From: Bacteroidia bacterium
GTDB lineage: Bacteria; Bacteroidota; Bacteroidia; Bacteroidales; Bacteroidaceae
DNA length: 56,156 nucleotides
Reading direction: 5' to 3'
Assembly: GCA_009929715.1 (NCBI GenBank)
Contig: RZZX01000007.1
Span: 1 to 56,156, forward strand
The position numbers were made by a program, and so were the translations under genes. Shown piece by piece: positions 7,793 through 18,946 of this stretch (its first letter is position 1; every line of letters begins with the position of its first letter). The notes beneath the pieces are model-generated. The model was not told the DNA's origin. It did no database searches and worked only from the letters and a program-made list of their open reading frames with translations.

Positions 7793-8065
7793 ATGAACAT
7801 TAAACCATTAGCAGACAGAGTGCTTATCCTCCCTGCGCCTGCAGAAGAAAAGACTATCGGTGGTATTATCATTCCGGATACAGCCAAAGAAAAACCTTTG
7901 AAGGGGGAAGTTGTTGCCGTTGGAAACGGAACTAAAGATGAAGAGATGGTATTGAACGTAGGTGATACGGTTCTTTATGGCAAGTATGCCGGAACAGAGC
8001 TGGAAATGGATGGCGTGAAATACCTTATTATGCGTCAAACAGATGTGCTTGCTGTTTTAGGGTAA
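7793..8065 (+). CDS. groES: co-chaperonin GroES
   Basis: The heptameric lid of the GroEL chamber. At 90 aa it is the standard bacterial form, with the opening [11 protein letters not shown], mobile-loop region [18 protein letters not shown] variant (about 19-37) and the C-terminal VLAVLG. It is 55 bases upstream of groEL and co-transcribed in all likelihood. No CIRCE element (TTAGCACTC-N9-GAGTGCTAA) is visible in the 260-bp upstream gap, so HrcA control is not supported by this sequence. Confidence 0.97.
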   Translation: MNIKPLADRVLILPAPAEEKTIGGIIIPDTAKEKPLKGEVVAVGNGTKDEEMVLNVGDTVLYGKYAGTELEMDGVKYLIMRQTDVLAVLG

Positions 8066-8105
8066 TCTTAATTTAAGTAGGTAATCATTTTTTTTAATAA
8101 AATAA

Positions 8106-9758
<1,653 letters not shown>

Positions 9759-9795
9759 TCTAAGCCTTTCTTTAATTATAGATAAAAACATGAAG

Positions 9796-9832
9796 ACCGT
9801 TCCCTTTTTAATTAAGGGGGACGGTTTTTTTG
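9796..9832 (+). terminator. intrinsic terminator of groESL
   Basis: ACCGTTCCC (9796-9804) pairs with GGGGACGGT (9817-9825, one G-U), followed by a run of seven T. Confidence 0.85.
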
Positions 9833-10013
9833 TTTTGTGTCTCTTATCACGCTTGGTGTGGGTTGTCGGATAGGTTTTGGTTCTGTTTAAATGGAAAATA
9901 GAGGGCTTTTTAAAATTAATTCTGTTTCTTTGTACCTTTATTCCATAGCTGATTTGTTCGCTTATAAAAGTAGGGCGGAATATCGGTTGTACTTAACTAT
10001 AAATAGAGTGATT

Positions 10014-11036
10014 ATGAGAAGTTTTGCCTCTGATAATAATTCCGGTGTTCATCCTTTGGTGATGGACGCATTAAGTCGTGTGAATCAAAATCATGCTTTG
10101 GGGTATGGTGATGATCAGTGGACTAGAGAAGCGGTAGTCCAATTGAAACGGGCTTTTTCGGAAGATGCTGAACCGCTTTTTGTCTTTAACGGAACAGGGA
10201 GTAATGTGGTTGCTTTGCAGCTGATGACACGCCCGTACCAGTCCATTTTGTGTGCCGAAACGGCGCATATTTATGTCGACGAGTGTGGAGCGCCTGTTAA
10301 GATGACTGGATGCCAGATTCGCCCGATTGCTACTCCGGATGGGAAACTGACACCGGAATTAATCGCTCCTTATTTGCAGGGTTTCGGTGATCAGCACCAC
10401 TCTCAGCCGAAAGCCATTTATTTGTCACAATGTACCGAACTAGGTACTGTTTATACGGTAGAAGAGCTCAAACGTCTCACCGCTTATGCACATCAATATG
10501 GGATGTATGTACATATGGATGGAGCACGGTTAGCCAATGCTTGTGCCACTTTAGGACTCTCTTTGAAAGCCATAACGACTCACTGTGACATTGATGTGCT
10601 GAGTTTTGGAGGAACGAAAAATGGGCTGATGATGGGAGAGTGTGTGCTCATTTTTAACCCGGAGCTACAAGCTGAGGCTCGTTTTGTGCGTAAGCAATCG
10701 GCGCAATTAGCTTCTAAGATGCGCTACCTTTCTTGTCAGTTTACGGCTTATCTATCCGATTCACTTTGGTTAAAAAATGCCTCTCATGCCAATGATATGG
10801 CTTTAAAACTTTATCAGGTATTAAAAGCTTATCCTGGTGCTGAGTTTACACAAAAGGTTGAGAGTAATCAGTTGTTTCTGACTTTACCTCGTCAGGTTAT
10901 CGACCATTTATTGTCGTCTTATTTCTTTTATTTTTGGAATGAATCGAAGAATGAGATTCGATTAGTGACCTCTTTCGACACCACTGAAGCAGATGTGGAT
11001 GACTTTATTCAATGTCTGATGGCATTTAAAGGTTGA
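10014..11036 (+). CDS. ltaE: low-specificity L-threonine aldolase (PLP fold type I)
   Basis: Cleaves threonine or allo-threonine to glycine and acetaldehyde. The start MRSFASDNNSGVHPLVMDAL at 10014 matches the family's usual opening (SDN..G.HP); an open frame to 9891 adds 41 residues with no homology-like character and no start signal, so I reject it. With this start the protein is 340 aa. Seen: substrate-loop ALGYGDDQW (about 28-36), HMDGARLANA with the PLP-pairing Asp169, and SFGGTKNG with the Schiff-base Lys202. No terminator is obvious after it. Beta-eliminating lyase relatives share the fold, so exact substrate is inferred. Confidence 0.9.
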   Translation: MRSFASDNNSGVHPLVMDALSRVNQNHALGYGDDQWTREAVVQLKRAFSEDAEPLFVFNGTGSNVVALQLMTRPYQSILCAETAHIYVDECGAPVKMTGCQIRPIATPDGKLTPELIAPYLQGFGDQHHSQPKAIYLSQCTELGTVYTVEELKRLTAYAHQYGMYVHMDGARLANACATLGLSLKAITTHCDIDVLSFGGTKNGLMMGECVLIFNPELQAEARFVRKQSAQLASKMRYLSCQFTAYLSDSLWLKNASHANDMALKLYQVLKAYPGAEFTQKVESNQLFLTLPRQVIDHLLSSYFFYFWNESKNEIRLVTSFDTTEADVDDFIQCLMAFKG

Positions 11037-11104
11037 ATGCGTTAGTTAAACGTTGTTTTTAGATTATTGACACTCTTTTCGGCTGTTGTATGAGAAATAA
11101 AAAC

Positions 11105-11112
11105 TAACTTTG
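11105..11112 (+). promoter_or_regulatory. -7 promoter element (TAACTTTG) before the Omp85-like gene
   Basis: TAACTTTG matches TAnnTTTG and lies 25 bases before the ATG at 11137. An apparent TTG start at 11110 is inside this element and is therefore not used. Confidence 0.6.
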
Positions 11113-11136
11113 CCGCGAAAGTTTTCAGTAAAGGTT

Positions 11137-12330
11137 ATGAATATAAGGTTAAAAATGGGCCTAGCAACAGCTTGCTGTTGGCTATGCTCTGCTTGGGCTT
11201 ACCCACAACAAGAGTTTGATATGGCGGTGTTGTCGAAAGATTCGGCAGAGATACATCGTCGGGATTCAGTGGAAAAGAGCCGTAGCATCGTCAAAAAAGT
11301 ATTGGCTTATTTTAATGATTCCAATAAGGAGAAAAAGAGTCGGAAGTTTGATTTCAGTGTGATTGGCGGTCCTCACTATGCGAGTGATACAAAGCTCGGA
11401 TTGGGGCTTGTGGCTTCAGGACTTTATCGGACTCATGCAGGAGATAGTTTGTTGCAGCCATCGAATGTCTCTTTATACAGCGATGTCTCTACGGTTGGGT
11501 TTTATCTGCTCGGCGTGCGTGGAAATCATCTCCTTCCTAGAGATAAATACCGGTTAAATTACAACCTCTATTTCTATTCTTTCCCGAGTTTATATTGGGG
11601 ACAAGGGTATGAAAATGGCTCAAATTCAGAGAATGAAAGTGAGTATAAACGTTTTCAAGCTCAGGTAAAGGCCGATTTCCTGTGTCGGTTAGGACGCTCA
11701 TTTTATATGGGGCCGATGGTGTCTTTCGACTATGTTAATGGCTCTGATTTTGAAAAACCCGAGTTGTGGAATGGCATGGATGAGCGGACTTCGAATGTGA
11801 GTTTCGGTTTCTCTTTATTATATGATTCACGTGATTTCATAACCAACGCTCATCGAGGGGCTTATTTGCGCTTGGATCAGCGATTCAGTCCGGCTTTTCT
11901 TGGGAATACCTATGCGTTTAGTACCACAGAGCTGACAGCCAATTACTATCGGACAGTTTGGACCGGTGGGGTGGTGGCTGCACAGTTTCATACACTGTTG
12001 AATGATGGATCGCCCCCGTGGGGTTTGTTGGCCACCTTAGGCAGTAGTCATGCTATGCGTGGTTATTACGAGGGGCGCTATCGCGATAAATGCTTGATGG
12101 AAGCTCAAGTGGAGTGGCGACAACATGTCTGGAAGCGTAATGGGATCGCTTTGTGGGTTGGTGCCGGGACTATTTTCCCCGATTTTTCGGCATTTAAGAC
12201 CTCGCATATTCTTCCCAATTATGGGATCGGTTATCGCTGGGAGTTTAAAAAACGTGTGAATGTACGGTTGGATTTAGGGTTTGGTAAAAATCAAACCGGT
12301 TTTATATTTAATATCAATGAAGCTTTTTAA
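11137..12330 (+). CDS. outer-membrane beta-barrel protein, BamA/TamA (surface antigen D15)-like, without POTRA domains
   Basis: Signal peptide MNIRLKMGLATACCWLCSAW then a ~380-residue exported protein rich in alternating aromatic/polar strands, with GLGLVASGLYRT (about 88-99), NVSFGFSLLYDSRDF and the AHRGAYLRLDQ block that are typical of Omp85-family barrels, and ending in a strand with terminal aromatic residue (FIFNINEAF). The region between the signal peptide and barrel is too short (about 60 residues) for more than one POTRA domain. It overlaps the next gene by 14 bases, suggesting that both proteins are made together. Function unknown; protein or lipid insertion/transport across the outer membrane is the family theme. 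Confidence 0.75.
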   Translation: MNIRLKMGLATACCWLCSAWAYPQQEFDMAVLSKDSAEIHRRDSVEKSRSIVKKVLAYFNDSNKEKKSRKFDFSVIGGPHYASDTKLGLGLVASGLYRTHAGDSLLQPSNVSLYSDVSTVGFYLLGVRGNHLLPRDKYRLNYNLYFYSFPSLYWGQGYENGSNSENESEYKRFQAQVKADFLCRLGRSFYMGPMVSFDYVNGSDFEKPELWNGMDERTSNVSFGFSLLYDSRDFITNAHRGAYLRLDQRFSPAFLGNTYAFSTTELTANYYRTVWTGGVVAAQFHTLLNDGSPPWGLLATLGSSHAMRGYYEGRYRDKCLMEAQVEWRQHVWKRNGIALWVGAGTIFPDFSAFKTSHILPNYGIGYRWEFKKRVNVRLDLGFGKNQTGFIFNINEAF

Positions 12331-14023
12331 AGGTTTAAGAAATGTATTAGTCAATCAGAAGGTGCTTTTTTATTGGTTTCTACTGATTTTGATTGTACCG
12401 AATATCTGTTTGTGTTTCACAGAATCATGGTCGCCCATGGCTAAACTGACTCAGGTTTTACTCCCTTTGTCGGTCTATTATGGGTTGATGAGCACACTTT
12501 TTAAAAACTGTGGCAAAACCTTGTGGATACTTTTCCCTTTGGTGTTTCTGGGTGCTTTTCAAATAGTGTTGCTTTATCTTTTCGGGCAGTCTATTATCGC
12601 TGTGGACATGTTTTTGAACTTGGTTACAACCAATTCAAATGAAGCTCTAGAACTGTTAGACAAGCTTTTACCAGCCATTGTTATTGTGGTTTTGCTTTAT
12701 CTGCCTGCTTTGATTGCGGCTACCGTTCTTGTTTGGAAGAAAGACCCGTGCCCTGCTGCCTTTTTGCGTCGTGAGCGTCGGCGGTCTTTGTGGCTCTTGG
12801 GAGGAGGCGTTCTTGCTTTACTGGCCACCTATCTAACCGATTCTCGTTACGATCCGAAGACCGATTTATACCCACTGAATGTTTGCTATAATGTTCAATT
12901 GGCTTTTCAGCGTGATGCTCAAATAAGGCATTACCATGAAACAGCTCAGGGTTTTAAATTCCACTCACGCCCCACCCACCCGCTGCATCAACGCGAAGTG
13001 TATGTGATGGTGGTGGGAGAGACTTCACGTGCACAGAACTGGCAGTTGTATGGCTATCCTCGTGCTACAAATCCGGCACTCAAAAAAATAGAAGGACTCA
13101 CTGTATTTACTCATGTCCTTTCCGAATCGAATACAACCCATAAAAGTGTACCGATGTTGCTTTCGGCAGTGGCTGCTTCTAATTTTGATTCCATCTATTA
13201 CCAAAAGAGTATTCTTACGGCTTTTAAAGAAGCTGGCTATGCTACCGCTTTCTTTTCAAATCAACGCTATAATCACTCTTTTATAGACTTTTTCGGACAA
13301 GAAGCCGATAGAGTGGAATTTGTTAAAGAAGCAGGTTTAAAGGCCGATGCCAATCCATCGGACGACGATTTGTTGGCATTGGTTCGGGAGGAATTATCAA
13401 AAGGTGCCGATAAATTATTTATCGTGCTGCATACCTATGGTTCGCATTTTAATTATCGCGAGCGTTATCCAGCCGACATGGCTTATTTTAAACCCGATGC
13501 ACCAGTCGATGCTAAAGTAAAATACCGCTCGAATTTGATCAATGCTTACGATAACTCCATTCGTTACACAGATCGTTTTCTGGCTCAATTAATTGCTTTG
13601 CTCGATCGGCAGGAGGTGAATTCGGCTATGCTCTACACCTCCGATCATGGGGAAGATCTTTTTGATGATAAGCGGCATCTCTTTTTACATGCTTCGCCTG
13701 TACCTTCTTACTACCAGATTCATGTGCCTTTTCTGTTATGGACTTCGGCTTCTTACCGAGCTAATTATTCTGCCATCTCACAAGTAGCAGAACAGCAAAA
13801 GGAGAAGCAAATCTCTTCAAGTGCCTCTTTTTTTCCAACGATGCTTCAGATAGCTGGCATTCAAACGGTGTCTCGTAATGATACGTTGTCGGTAGTCAAT
13901 GAGTTGTTTAAAGAAAAAACACGTTGGTATTTAGATGATCATAATCGGGCCCGTCGGCTAACGGATGTTGGCCTTGAAGCACCTGATTTTGACATGCTCG
14001 ATAAAACAGGTTTCACTTATTGA
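12317..14023 (+). CDS. EptA-like phosphoethanolamine transferase (inner-membrane sulfatase family)
   Basis: Transfers phosphoethanolamine from phosphatidylethanolamine to a surface glycolipid, in Bacteroides probably the 1-phosphate of lipid A. I use the ATG at 12317 (MKLFKGLRNVLVNQ), giving 568 aa; upstream codons in frame belong to the preceding gene. Five hydrophobic segments fill residues ~15-175, then a periplasmic alkaline-phosphatase-fold domain: GETSRAQNWQLYGYPR with the phospho-acceptor Thr236, LHTYGSHF near 372-379, and SDHGEDLF with metal ligands at 443-446, followed by a conserved His at 458 (FLHASP). These are the EptA/MCR landmarks. Overlap with the Omp85-like gene suggests a shared envelope function. 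A strong hairpin follows. Confidence 0.88.
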   Translation: MKLFKGLRNVLVNQKVLFYWFLLILIVPNICLCFTESWSPMAKLTQVLLPLSVYYGLMSTLFKNCGKTLWILFPLVFLGAFQIVLLYLFGQSIIAVDMFLNLVTTNSNEALELLDKLLPAIVIVVLLYLPALIAATVLVWKKDPCPAAFLRRERRRSLWLLGGGVLALLATYLTDSRYDPKTDLYPLNVCYNVQLAFQRDAQIRHYHETAQGFKFHSRPTHPLHQREVYVMVVGETSRAQNWQLYGYPRATNPALKKIEGLTVFTHVLSESNTTHKSVPMLLSAVAASNFDSIYYQKSILTAFKEAGYATAFFSNQRYNHSFIDFFGQEADRVEFVKEAGLKADANPSDDDLLALVREELSKGADKLFIVLHTYGSHFNYRERYPADMAYFKPDAPVDAKVKYRSNLINAYDNSIRYTDRFLAQLIALLDRQEVNSAMLYTSDHGEDLFDDKRHLFLHASPVPSYYQIHVPFLLWTSASYRANYSAISQVAEQQKEKQISSSASFFPTMLQIAGIQTVSRNDTLSVVNELFKEKTRWYLDDHNRARRLTDVGLEAPDFDMLDKTGFTY

Positions 14024-14131
14024 ATGAGCGTTTGCTCTTTTGGTCAGTTTATGAAGAACTCTTTGGGGGGCATTAAAAGGTCTTATAATTGTTCATAATG
14101 TCTTCAAAAAGCAACAAAAAATCGCTTTTTC

Positions 14132-14184
14132 ATAGAACTATCGCAAGGAAATGACTTATTTCCTTGCGATAGTTCTATTTTAAC
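14132..14184 (+). terminator. 21-bp perfect hairpin, probable terminator
   Basis: Arms 14132-14152 and 14158-14178 are perfectly complementary (21 bp) around the 5-base loop GACTT, followed by TTTTAA. Unusually long for an intrinsic terminator but the position after the EptA-like gene fits. Confidence 0.7.
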
Positions 14185-14259
14185 CTTAACTTTAAAGGGA
14201 ACTAAAAGATGTTTGAACAGATGGGGTGAAAAAAAAGTCCTGCCCCACAGGCGCATGTT

Positions 14260-14799
14260 ATGAGGATTTTATTTGAAATTACAGAAAAACTGCCTGATGT
14301 TATTCATGAAATAATGCAATCGGGCAAATGGGTGACCTCTATCAAGGAGGAGCTTTGTGGAAGAACAACCGTGGCGATCTCTGATCAAGATTATGGTTCA
14401 GAAGCCATTGTGGAGATTTATGAGAAAGAGGTTACTATTCAAACGGCTTGGTCGAAATATACCTATCGGTTATTTGTAGCCAATGACCGGGTGTTCTGTG
14501 AATACAGTGGGGCTTACCGTGGCTTGTTGGAACAGACTCTTCTTCCTACGATTACACCTAAGGGGAATTTATTAGATTCGGAGGTTATTGAAAGTACATT
14601 GCAGGGGACTATCCGTAAAAAGTTGCGTGATTATGCGGAGGCTAATCTAAAGTTGAAAAATTTCCGACGAGAGAACTTTGGCGAAAATCAAGGCAGGGTT
14701 GCGACCTTTGACCATCCTAAAAAGGTCTACGATGAGTTTATCAAGGAGGATTATGTCATCGTCTTCTCTGAAAAGAAAGCCGAAGGGGAATCGCGTTAG
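14260..14799 (+). CDS. hypothetical protein (179 aa)
   Basis: I do not recognise this family. The product is soluble in appearance (no signal peptide or membrane span), begins MRILFEITEKLPDVIHEIMQ, has a beta-rich first half with SDQDYGSEAIVEIYEKEVTI and a basic helical second half (TIRKKLRDYAEANLKLKNFR), and ends in a charged tail. The frame is full and codon use is like the neighbours, so it is very probably a real gene. It is separated from the EptA-like gene by a strong terminator and from the next gene by a new promoter, so it seems to be a single-gene unit. Confidence 0.7.
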   Translation: MRILFEITEKLPDVIHEIMQSGKWVTSIKEELCGRTTVAISDQDYGSEAIVEIYEKEVTIQTAWSKYTYRLFVANDRVFCEYSGAYRGLLEQTLLPTITPKGNLLDSEVIESTLQGTIRKKLRDYAEANLKLKNFRRENFGENQGRVATFDHPKKVYDEFIKEDYVIVFSEKKAEGESR

Positions 14800-14932
14800 T
14801 GTCTCTTTTTCTTGTGTGATTTAATCGATTGAATGTGAGCCTTTTTTGACAATACGATACTTTTGAACCCTACTCTTCTCAACTTATTGGCGTTTTTTTT
14901 CTCATTTTGTTATTATCAGAAAGGTTTTTGTT

Positions 14933-14940
14933 TATATTTG
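14933..14940 (+). promoter_or_regulatory. -7 promoter element (TATATTTG)
   Basis: TATATTTG lies 32 bases before the ATG of the C1B peptidase and matches TAnnTTTG; a TTTG stands 23 bases further up (14906-14909). Confidence 0.6.
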
Positions 14941-14971
14941 CACATCAAACGATAACATTAATAACATTAAA

Positions 14972-16159
14972 ATGAAAAAGACACTATTGATTGGCGCTTT
15001 AGGTTTGATGACACTCAGCGCTTTGGCTCAGGAAGAGAAAAAAGAAGAGGGTTTTGTATTTACTACCGTGAAAGAGAATCCGATCACATCGGTTAAAAAC
15101 CAAAATCGGTCGAGTACTTGCTGGAGTTTCTCCGGACTTGGCTTTTTGGAATCAGAATTACTTCGCTTAGGTAAAGGCGAGTATGATCTTTCTGAGATGT
15201 TTGTGGTTCATAAAACAATGGAAGATCGCGCGGTTAACTATGTTCGTTACCATGGTGATAATTCATTCTCACCTGGTGGTAGTTTCTATGATGTCATGTA
15301 TTGCATGAAACATTATGGGTTGATACCTGAGCCGTTAATGCCTGCCGGCGTGATGTATGGTGATACGCTTCCTGTACACAACGAGCTTGATGCGGTAGCG
15401 GGAGCTTACGCAGGTGCTATTGCTAAGGGTAAGTTTAGTAAATTAACGCCGGTATGGAAGAATGGATTGACTGGTATTTATGATGCTTATCTTGGTAAGT
15501 GTCCTGAGAAATTTACCTATAAAGGCAAAGAGTATACACCGATGACTTTTGCACAATCTTTGGGCTTGAATCCAGACGACTATGTCTCTTTGACTTCCTA
15601 TACACACCATCCTTTCTATTCTAAATTCGTGATCGAAATTCAAGACAACTGGCGCAATGGACAGTCGTACAACTTACCGGTTAATGAATTTATGGAAGTA
15701 ATGGAAAGTGCGGTTAAGAATGGTTATACGTTTGCTTGGGGAAGTGATGTCAGCGAACAAGGCTTTACACGAGATGGTATTGCTGTATTGCCAGACGCTA
15801 CCAAAGGTGCTGAACTGACTGGTTCTGATATGGCCCGTTGGACAGGAATGACTGCTACTGATAAACGCAAGGAGCTGACTTCTAAACCACTTCCGGAAAT
15901 GAATGTTACTCAAGAGATGCGTCAGACAGCTTTTGATAATTGGGAAACGACTGATGACCATGGTATGTTGATCTATGGTATCGCTAAAGACCAAAACGGA
16001 AAAGAGTATTTCATGGTGAAAAATTCATGGGGAACTTCTAGTAAATATAAAGGCACTTGGTATGCGTCTAAAGCGTTTGTTGCTTATAAAACAATGAACA
16101 TTGTGATCCATAAAGATGCTTTGCCTAAAGCAATCGCTAAGAAACTAGGTCTTAAATAA
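14972..16159 (+). CDS. secreted aminopeptidase C / bleomycin hydrolase-type cysteine peptidase (C1B)
   Basis: Papain-fold peptidase with signal peptide MKKTLLIGALGLMTLSALAQ, so it works in the periplasm or outside rather than in the cytosol like the yeast enzyme. Catalytic residues visible: Gln in KNQNRSSTCWSF with Cys50, His330 in DDHGMLIYG, and Asn351 in VKNSWG. The 395-aa length is a little shorter than classical bleomycin hydrolases. Preceded by its own promoter and followed by a terminator at 16213, so it is monocistronic. Substrate is unknown; general peptide scavenging is likely. Confidence 0.92.
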   Translation: MKKTLLIGALGLMTLSALAQEEKKEEGFVFTTVKENPITSVKNQNRSSTCWSFSGLGFLESELLRLGKGEYDLSEMFVVHKTMEDRAVNYVRYHGDNSFSPGGSFYDVMYCMKHYGLIPEPLMPAGVMYGDTLPVHNELDAVAGAYAGAIAKGKFSKLTPVWKNGLTGIYDAYLGKCPEKFTYKGKEYTPMTFAQSLGLNPDDYVSLTSYTHHPFYSKFVIEIQDNWRNGQSYNLPVNEFMEVMESAVKNGYTFAWGSDVSEQGFTRDGIAVLPDATKGAELTGSDMARWTGMTATDKRKELTSKPLPEMNVTQEMRQTAFDNWETTDDHGMLIYGIAKDQNGKEYFMVKNSWGTSSKYKGTWYASKAFVAYKTMNIVIHKDALPKAIAKKLGLK

Positions 16160-16212
16160 GCTTGGATTCTATGAGAAAGTTGTGACGAATGTTTACGTCA
16201 CTTGATGTTATA

Positions 16213-16249
16213 AAAAAGCTCCTAGTCGGTTACCGACTAGGAGCTTTTT
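16213..16249. terminator. bidirectional terminator between peptidase C1B and PBP1A
   Basis: Arms 16213-16230 and 16232-16249 are an 18-bp perfect inverted repeat with A-run and T-run ends, serving the converging genes on both strands. Confidence 0.9.
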
Positions 16250-16267
16250 CTATGGTAGAACGCTCTT

Positions 16268-18688
16268 TTAAAGTTCAATTTCTTTTCTGATATCTAGTGT
16301 TGGTATTTCATCGATTAATAGACTATCGACTAAGCCCATAGCAATGGAATCGGTATCTCTTGGCACTGGACGGTAGCTGTTGGAACAGCGGTAGGATCTT
16401 TTAATCGGTTCTTTAGGCTTCTGAGGGAACTTACCTCGATAGCTTTTGAGAGTAGGGTCTTTTAATACACCTTCCATAAAATAGGCGTAGATAGGTAAGG
16501 CTGTGCGACTACCTTGGCCTAGCTCTCCCGTACGGAAGTGGATGCTTCGGTGTTCCCCACCAACCCATGCACCGGCTACTAATTTAGGTGTTACCCCTAC
16601 AAACCAAGCATCAGAATGGTTAGATGAGGTTCCTGTCTTTCCTCCAAACTCCGTATCATACTGAAACAAATCATACGCCCATAAGGCTTGTGATGTTCCT
16701 CTAGGTTCTGTTAGCCCGCCTTTGAGCAATTCTGTCATAAGAAAAGCCGTTTCGTAACTAATCGCTTGTTCTGGTTTGGGCGCTTGATATTCGTAGAGTA
16801 CCTTCCCATCTCTATTCTCGATGCGTGTCACTAAAACAGGCGTGTTTTTAACACCTTCATTGATCACTGTTCCATAAGCATCGATTAACTCCAATAGAGA
16901 GATATCCGAGGCTCCTAAGCTCATGGCTGGGGTCTCTTCTAAGGGGGTTTCTATTCCCATCGCTTTGGCGATACGGGTGATGGCGGGAAGTCCGACCTCT
17001 TTGGCAACTTGTACAGCGATTGTGTTGACCGATTGGGCAAAAGCGCATTTGAGAGACATGGTATCGCCAGTCGCTGCTCCGTTGGCGTTGTGCGGTATCC
17101 ATTTGGCTGGTTTCCCATCTTCCATCACATCCCAAACAACACTTTGATCCAAGCGTTCATCGCAAGGTGATAAGCCGGCTTCCATGGCTGCTGCATAGAC
17201 AAAAAGCTTAAATGTTGAGCCGGGCTGACGTTTGGCTAAGACTTTATCGTATTTCCATGAGCCGAAATTGATATCACCCACCCATGCTTTGACAAATCCT
17301 GTTTGAGGTTCCATGGCAACAAAGCCAGTGTGCATGAACTTCTCCATATAACGGATAGAGTCCATGGTGCTGAGCGTGGTGTCTCGACTGCCTGTTTTAT
17401 AATCGAAAACTTTCAGACGATGAGGCTTATTTAGATAATAATCGATGGAATCTGTTTGGTGTCCATACTTCTCTTCAAGCACTTTATAAGCGATTGTTCG
17501 TTTGGCTAGATCTTCTATAAAGCGGGGAATTTCTTTGTGGTTTTTATCTTGCCAAGGATTCTCTTTTCCCCAGTGGTTGTTGAAGTTACGTTGTACCACC
17601 TTCATGTGTTTGTCTACTGCCGCTTCGGCATACCGTTGCATGCGTGTATCGAGAGTCGTGTAGATTTTTAAACCATCGGCATATAAATCGATGTCATTTT
17701 CTTTGCACCAACTTCTGAGTTCTTCGGCTACGGCTTCTCTGAAGTAAAGAGCCTGCCCATCGTAATTACTTGCGATGCTGTAATTTAGGTGAATGGGGAG
17801 CTGCTTCAGAGAGTCAAACTCTACCCGTGTAATAACCCGATGTTTCATGAGATTTTCTAAAACCACATTCCGCCTTTTCTGGCTATTTTTCGGATTCAGT
17901 CGTGGGTTATAAGTTGTCGTTGCTTTCAATAAGCCAACCAAAGTTGCTGCTTGTTCATAAGTCAGCTCCTGAGGTGAGGTATTGAAGTAGGTTTTGGATG
18001 CAGTTTTGATACCATACGCATTACTACCGAAGTCGACTGTGTTGAGGTACATCGTTAGAATCTCTTCTTTGCTGTAGAAGCACTCAATTTTAACCGCTGT
18101 AATCCACTCTTTCGACTTCATGATGAGTAGTCTGAAGCCGGGTATTTTCCCTAATAATCCAGTAGAATATTGCGAACGAACCTTAAACATGTTTTTGACC
18201 AGTTGTTGGGTGATGGTGCTCGCTCCGCGTGCATCTCCTTTGGCGATATCCTTGAATGCAGCAAATACACCTTGGATATCAATGCCGAAGTGCTGATAAA
18301 AACGTTCGTCTTCCGTGCTGACCAATGTTTTGATAAGCTTTGGAGAGATCTCTTCAAATTTCACCGGGCTGCGGTTCTCCCGGAAATACTTGCCGATAAG
18401 GTGCCCGTCTGCACTATAAATCTCAGAAGCAATAGGCTGGTTGGGATTATGTATACTCGATAATCCAGGCGATTTACCAAATAGCCACAAGAAATTGATA
18501 TCTACGAGGACGAGGTAAAGCATGAAAACGACCACAAAGGTGGCAAAGGAAAGAATTGTCTTTTTGTACCAACGAGCATCGTGGTAGAGGTGTTTGTACC
18601 AAGCCCCAAAGGCTTTACTTTTTGATATGAAATAATGGAGAGCGCATTTGGCGCGTGAAACCCATTTTTGGGTATCAATTTTTATCAT
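16268..18688 (-). CDS. mrcA: penicillin-binding protein 1A, bifunctional transglycosylase/transpeptidase
   Basis: Class A PBP that polymerises and cross-links peptidoglycan. One N-terminal membrane span (about 45-65) is followed by a GT51 domain with STEDERFYQH (catalytic Glu126) and RGASTITQQLVKN (154-166), and a transpeptidase domain with S491-x-x-K494 (QPGSTFKL), S553-V-N555 and K684-T-G (GGKTGTSS). 806 aa, typical length. All catalytic residues are present. The cytoplasmic N-terminus is basic. Own promoter upstream; converges with the peptidase gene. Confidence 0.96.
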   Translation of the reverse strand: MIKIDTQKWVSRAKCALHYFISKSKAFGAWYKHLYHDARWYKKTILSFATFVVVFMLYLVLVDINFLWLFGKSPGLSSIHNPNQPIASEIYSADGHLIGKYFRENRSPVKFEEISPKLIKTLVSTEDERFYQHFGIDIQGVFAAFKDIAKGDARGASTITQQLVKNMFKVRSQYSTGLLGKIPGFRLLIMKSKEWITAVKIECFYSKEEILTMYLNTVDFGSNAYGIKTASKTYFNTSPQELTYEQAATLVGLLKATTTYNPRLNPKNSQKRRNVVLENLMKHRVITRVEFDSLKQLPIHLNYSIASNYDGQALYFREAVAEELRSWCKENDIDLYADGLKIYTTLDTRMQRYAEAAVDKHMKVVQRNFNNHWGKENPWQDKNHKEIPRFIEDLAKRTIAYKVLEEKYGHQTDSIDYYLNKPHRLKVFDYKTGSRDTTLSTMDSIRYMEKFMHTGFVAMEPQTGFVKAWVGDINFGSWKYDKVLAKRQPGSTFKLFVYAAAMEAGLSPCDERLDQSVVWDVMEDGKPAKWIPHNANGAATGDTMSLKCAFAQSVNTIAVQVAKEVGLPAITRIAKAMGIETPLEETPAMSLGASDISLLELIDAYGTVINEGVKNTPVLVTRIENRDGKVLYEYQAPKPEQAISYETAFLMTELLKGGLTEPRGTSQALWAYDLFQYDTEFGGKTGTSSNHSDAWFVGVTPKLVAGAWVGGEHRSIHFRTGELGQGSRTALPIYAYFMEGVLKDPTLKSYRGKFPQKPKEPIKRSYRCSNSYRPVPRDTDSIAMGLVDSLLIDEIPTLDIRKEIEL

Positions 18689-18714
18689 AGATCCTTGTTG
18701 TTCTAAAATTGGCG

Positions 18715-18722
18715 CAAAGTTA
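18715..18722 (-). promoter_or_regulatory. -7 promoter element of PBP1A gene (TAACTTTG)
   Basis: Minus strand TAACTTTG at 18722-18715, 27 bases before the ATG at 18688; exact TAnnTTTG match. Confidence 0.6.
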
Positions 18723-18946
18723 TGAACTTACTTTGTATTTTTGATGAAATTCGACAAATTCTTTTAGTGTATACGTCAGAGTTGTGATAAAAGTGTGTTT
18801 AGTGATTTCGGATAAACCGTCGGTGTTTGATTTTGATCGGTGTCTTCTTAAAGTCACTGTTGCCAATGCGTTTAACAGCCTATCCATTTTTTAGGAGTAA
18901 TCCGGGTTTTAGATTTGATCTTTTAAAGAAAGTGGGGGAGGGGAGC

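Noticed and set aside
9891..10013. 41-codon N-terminal extension of the threonine aldolase
   Set aside because: The family starts at the SDN..G.HP segment; the extension is hydrophobic/aromatic and overlaps the likely promoter area.
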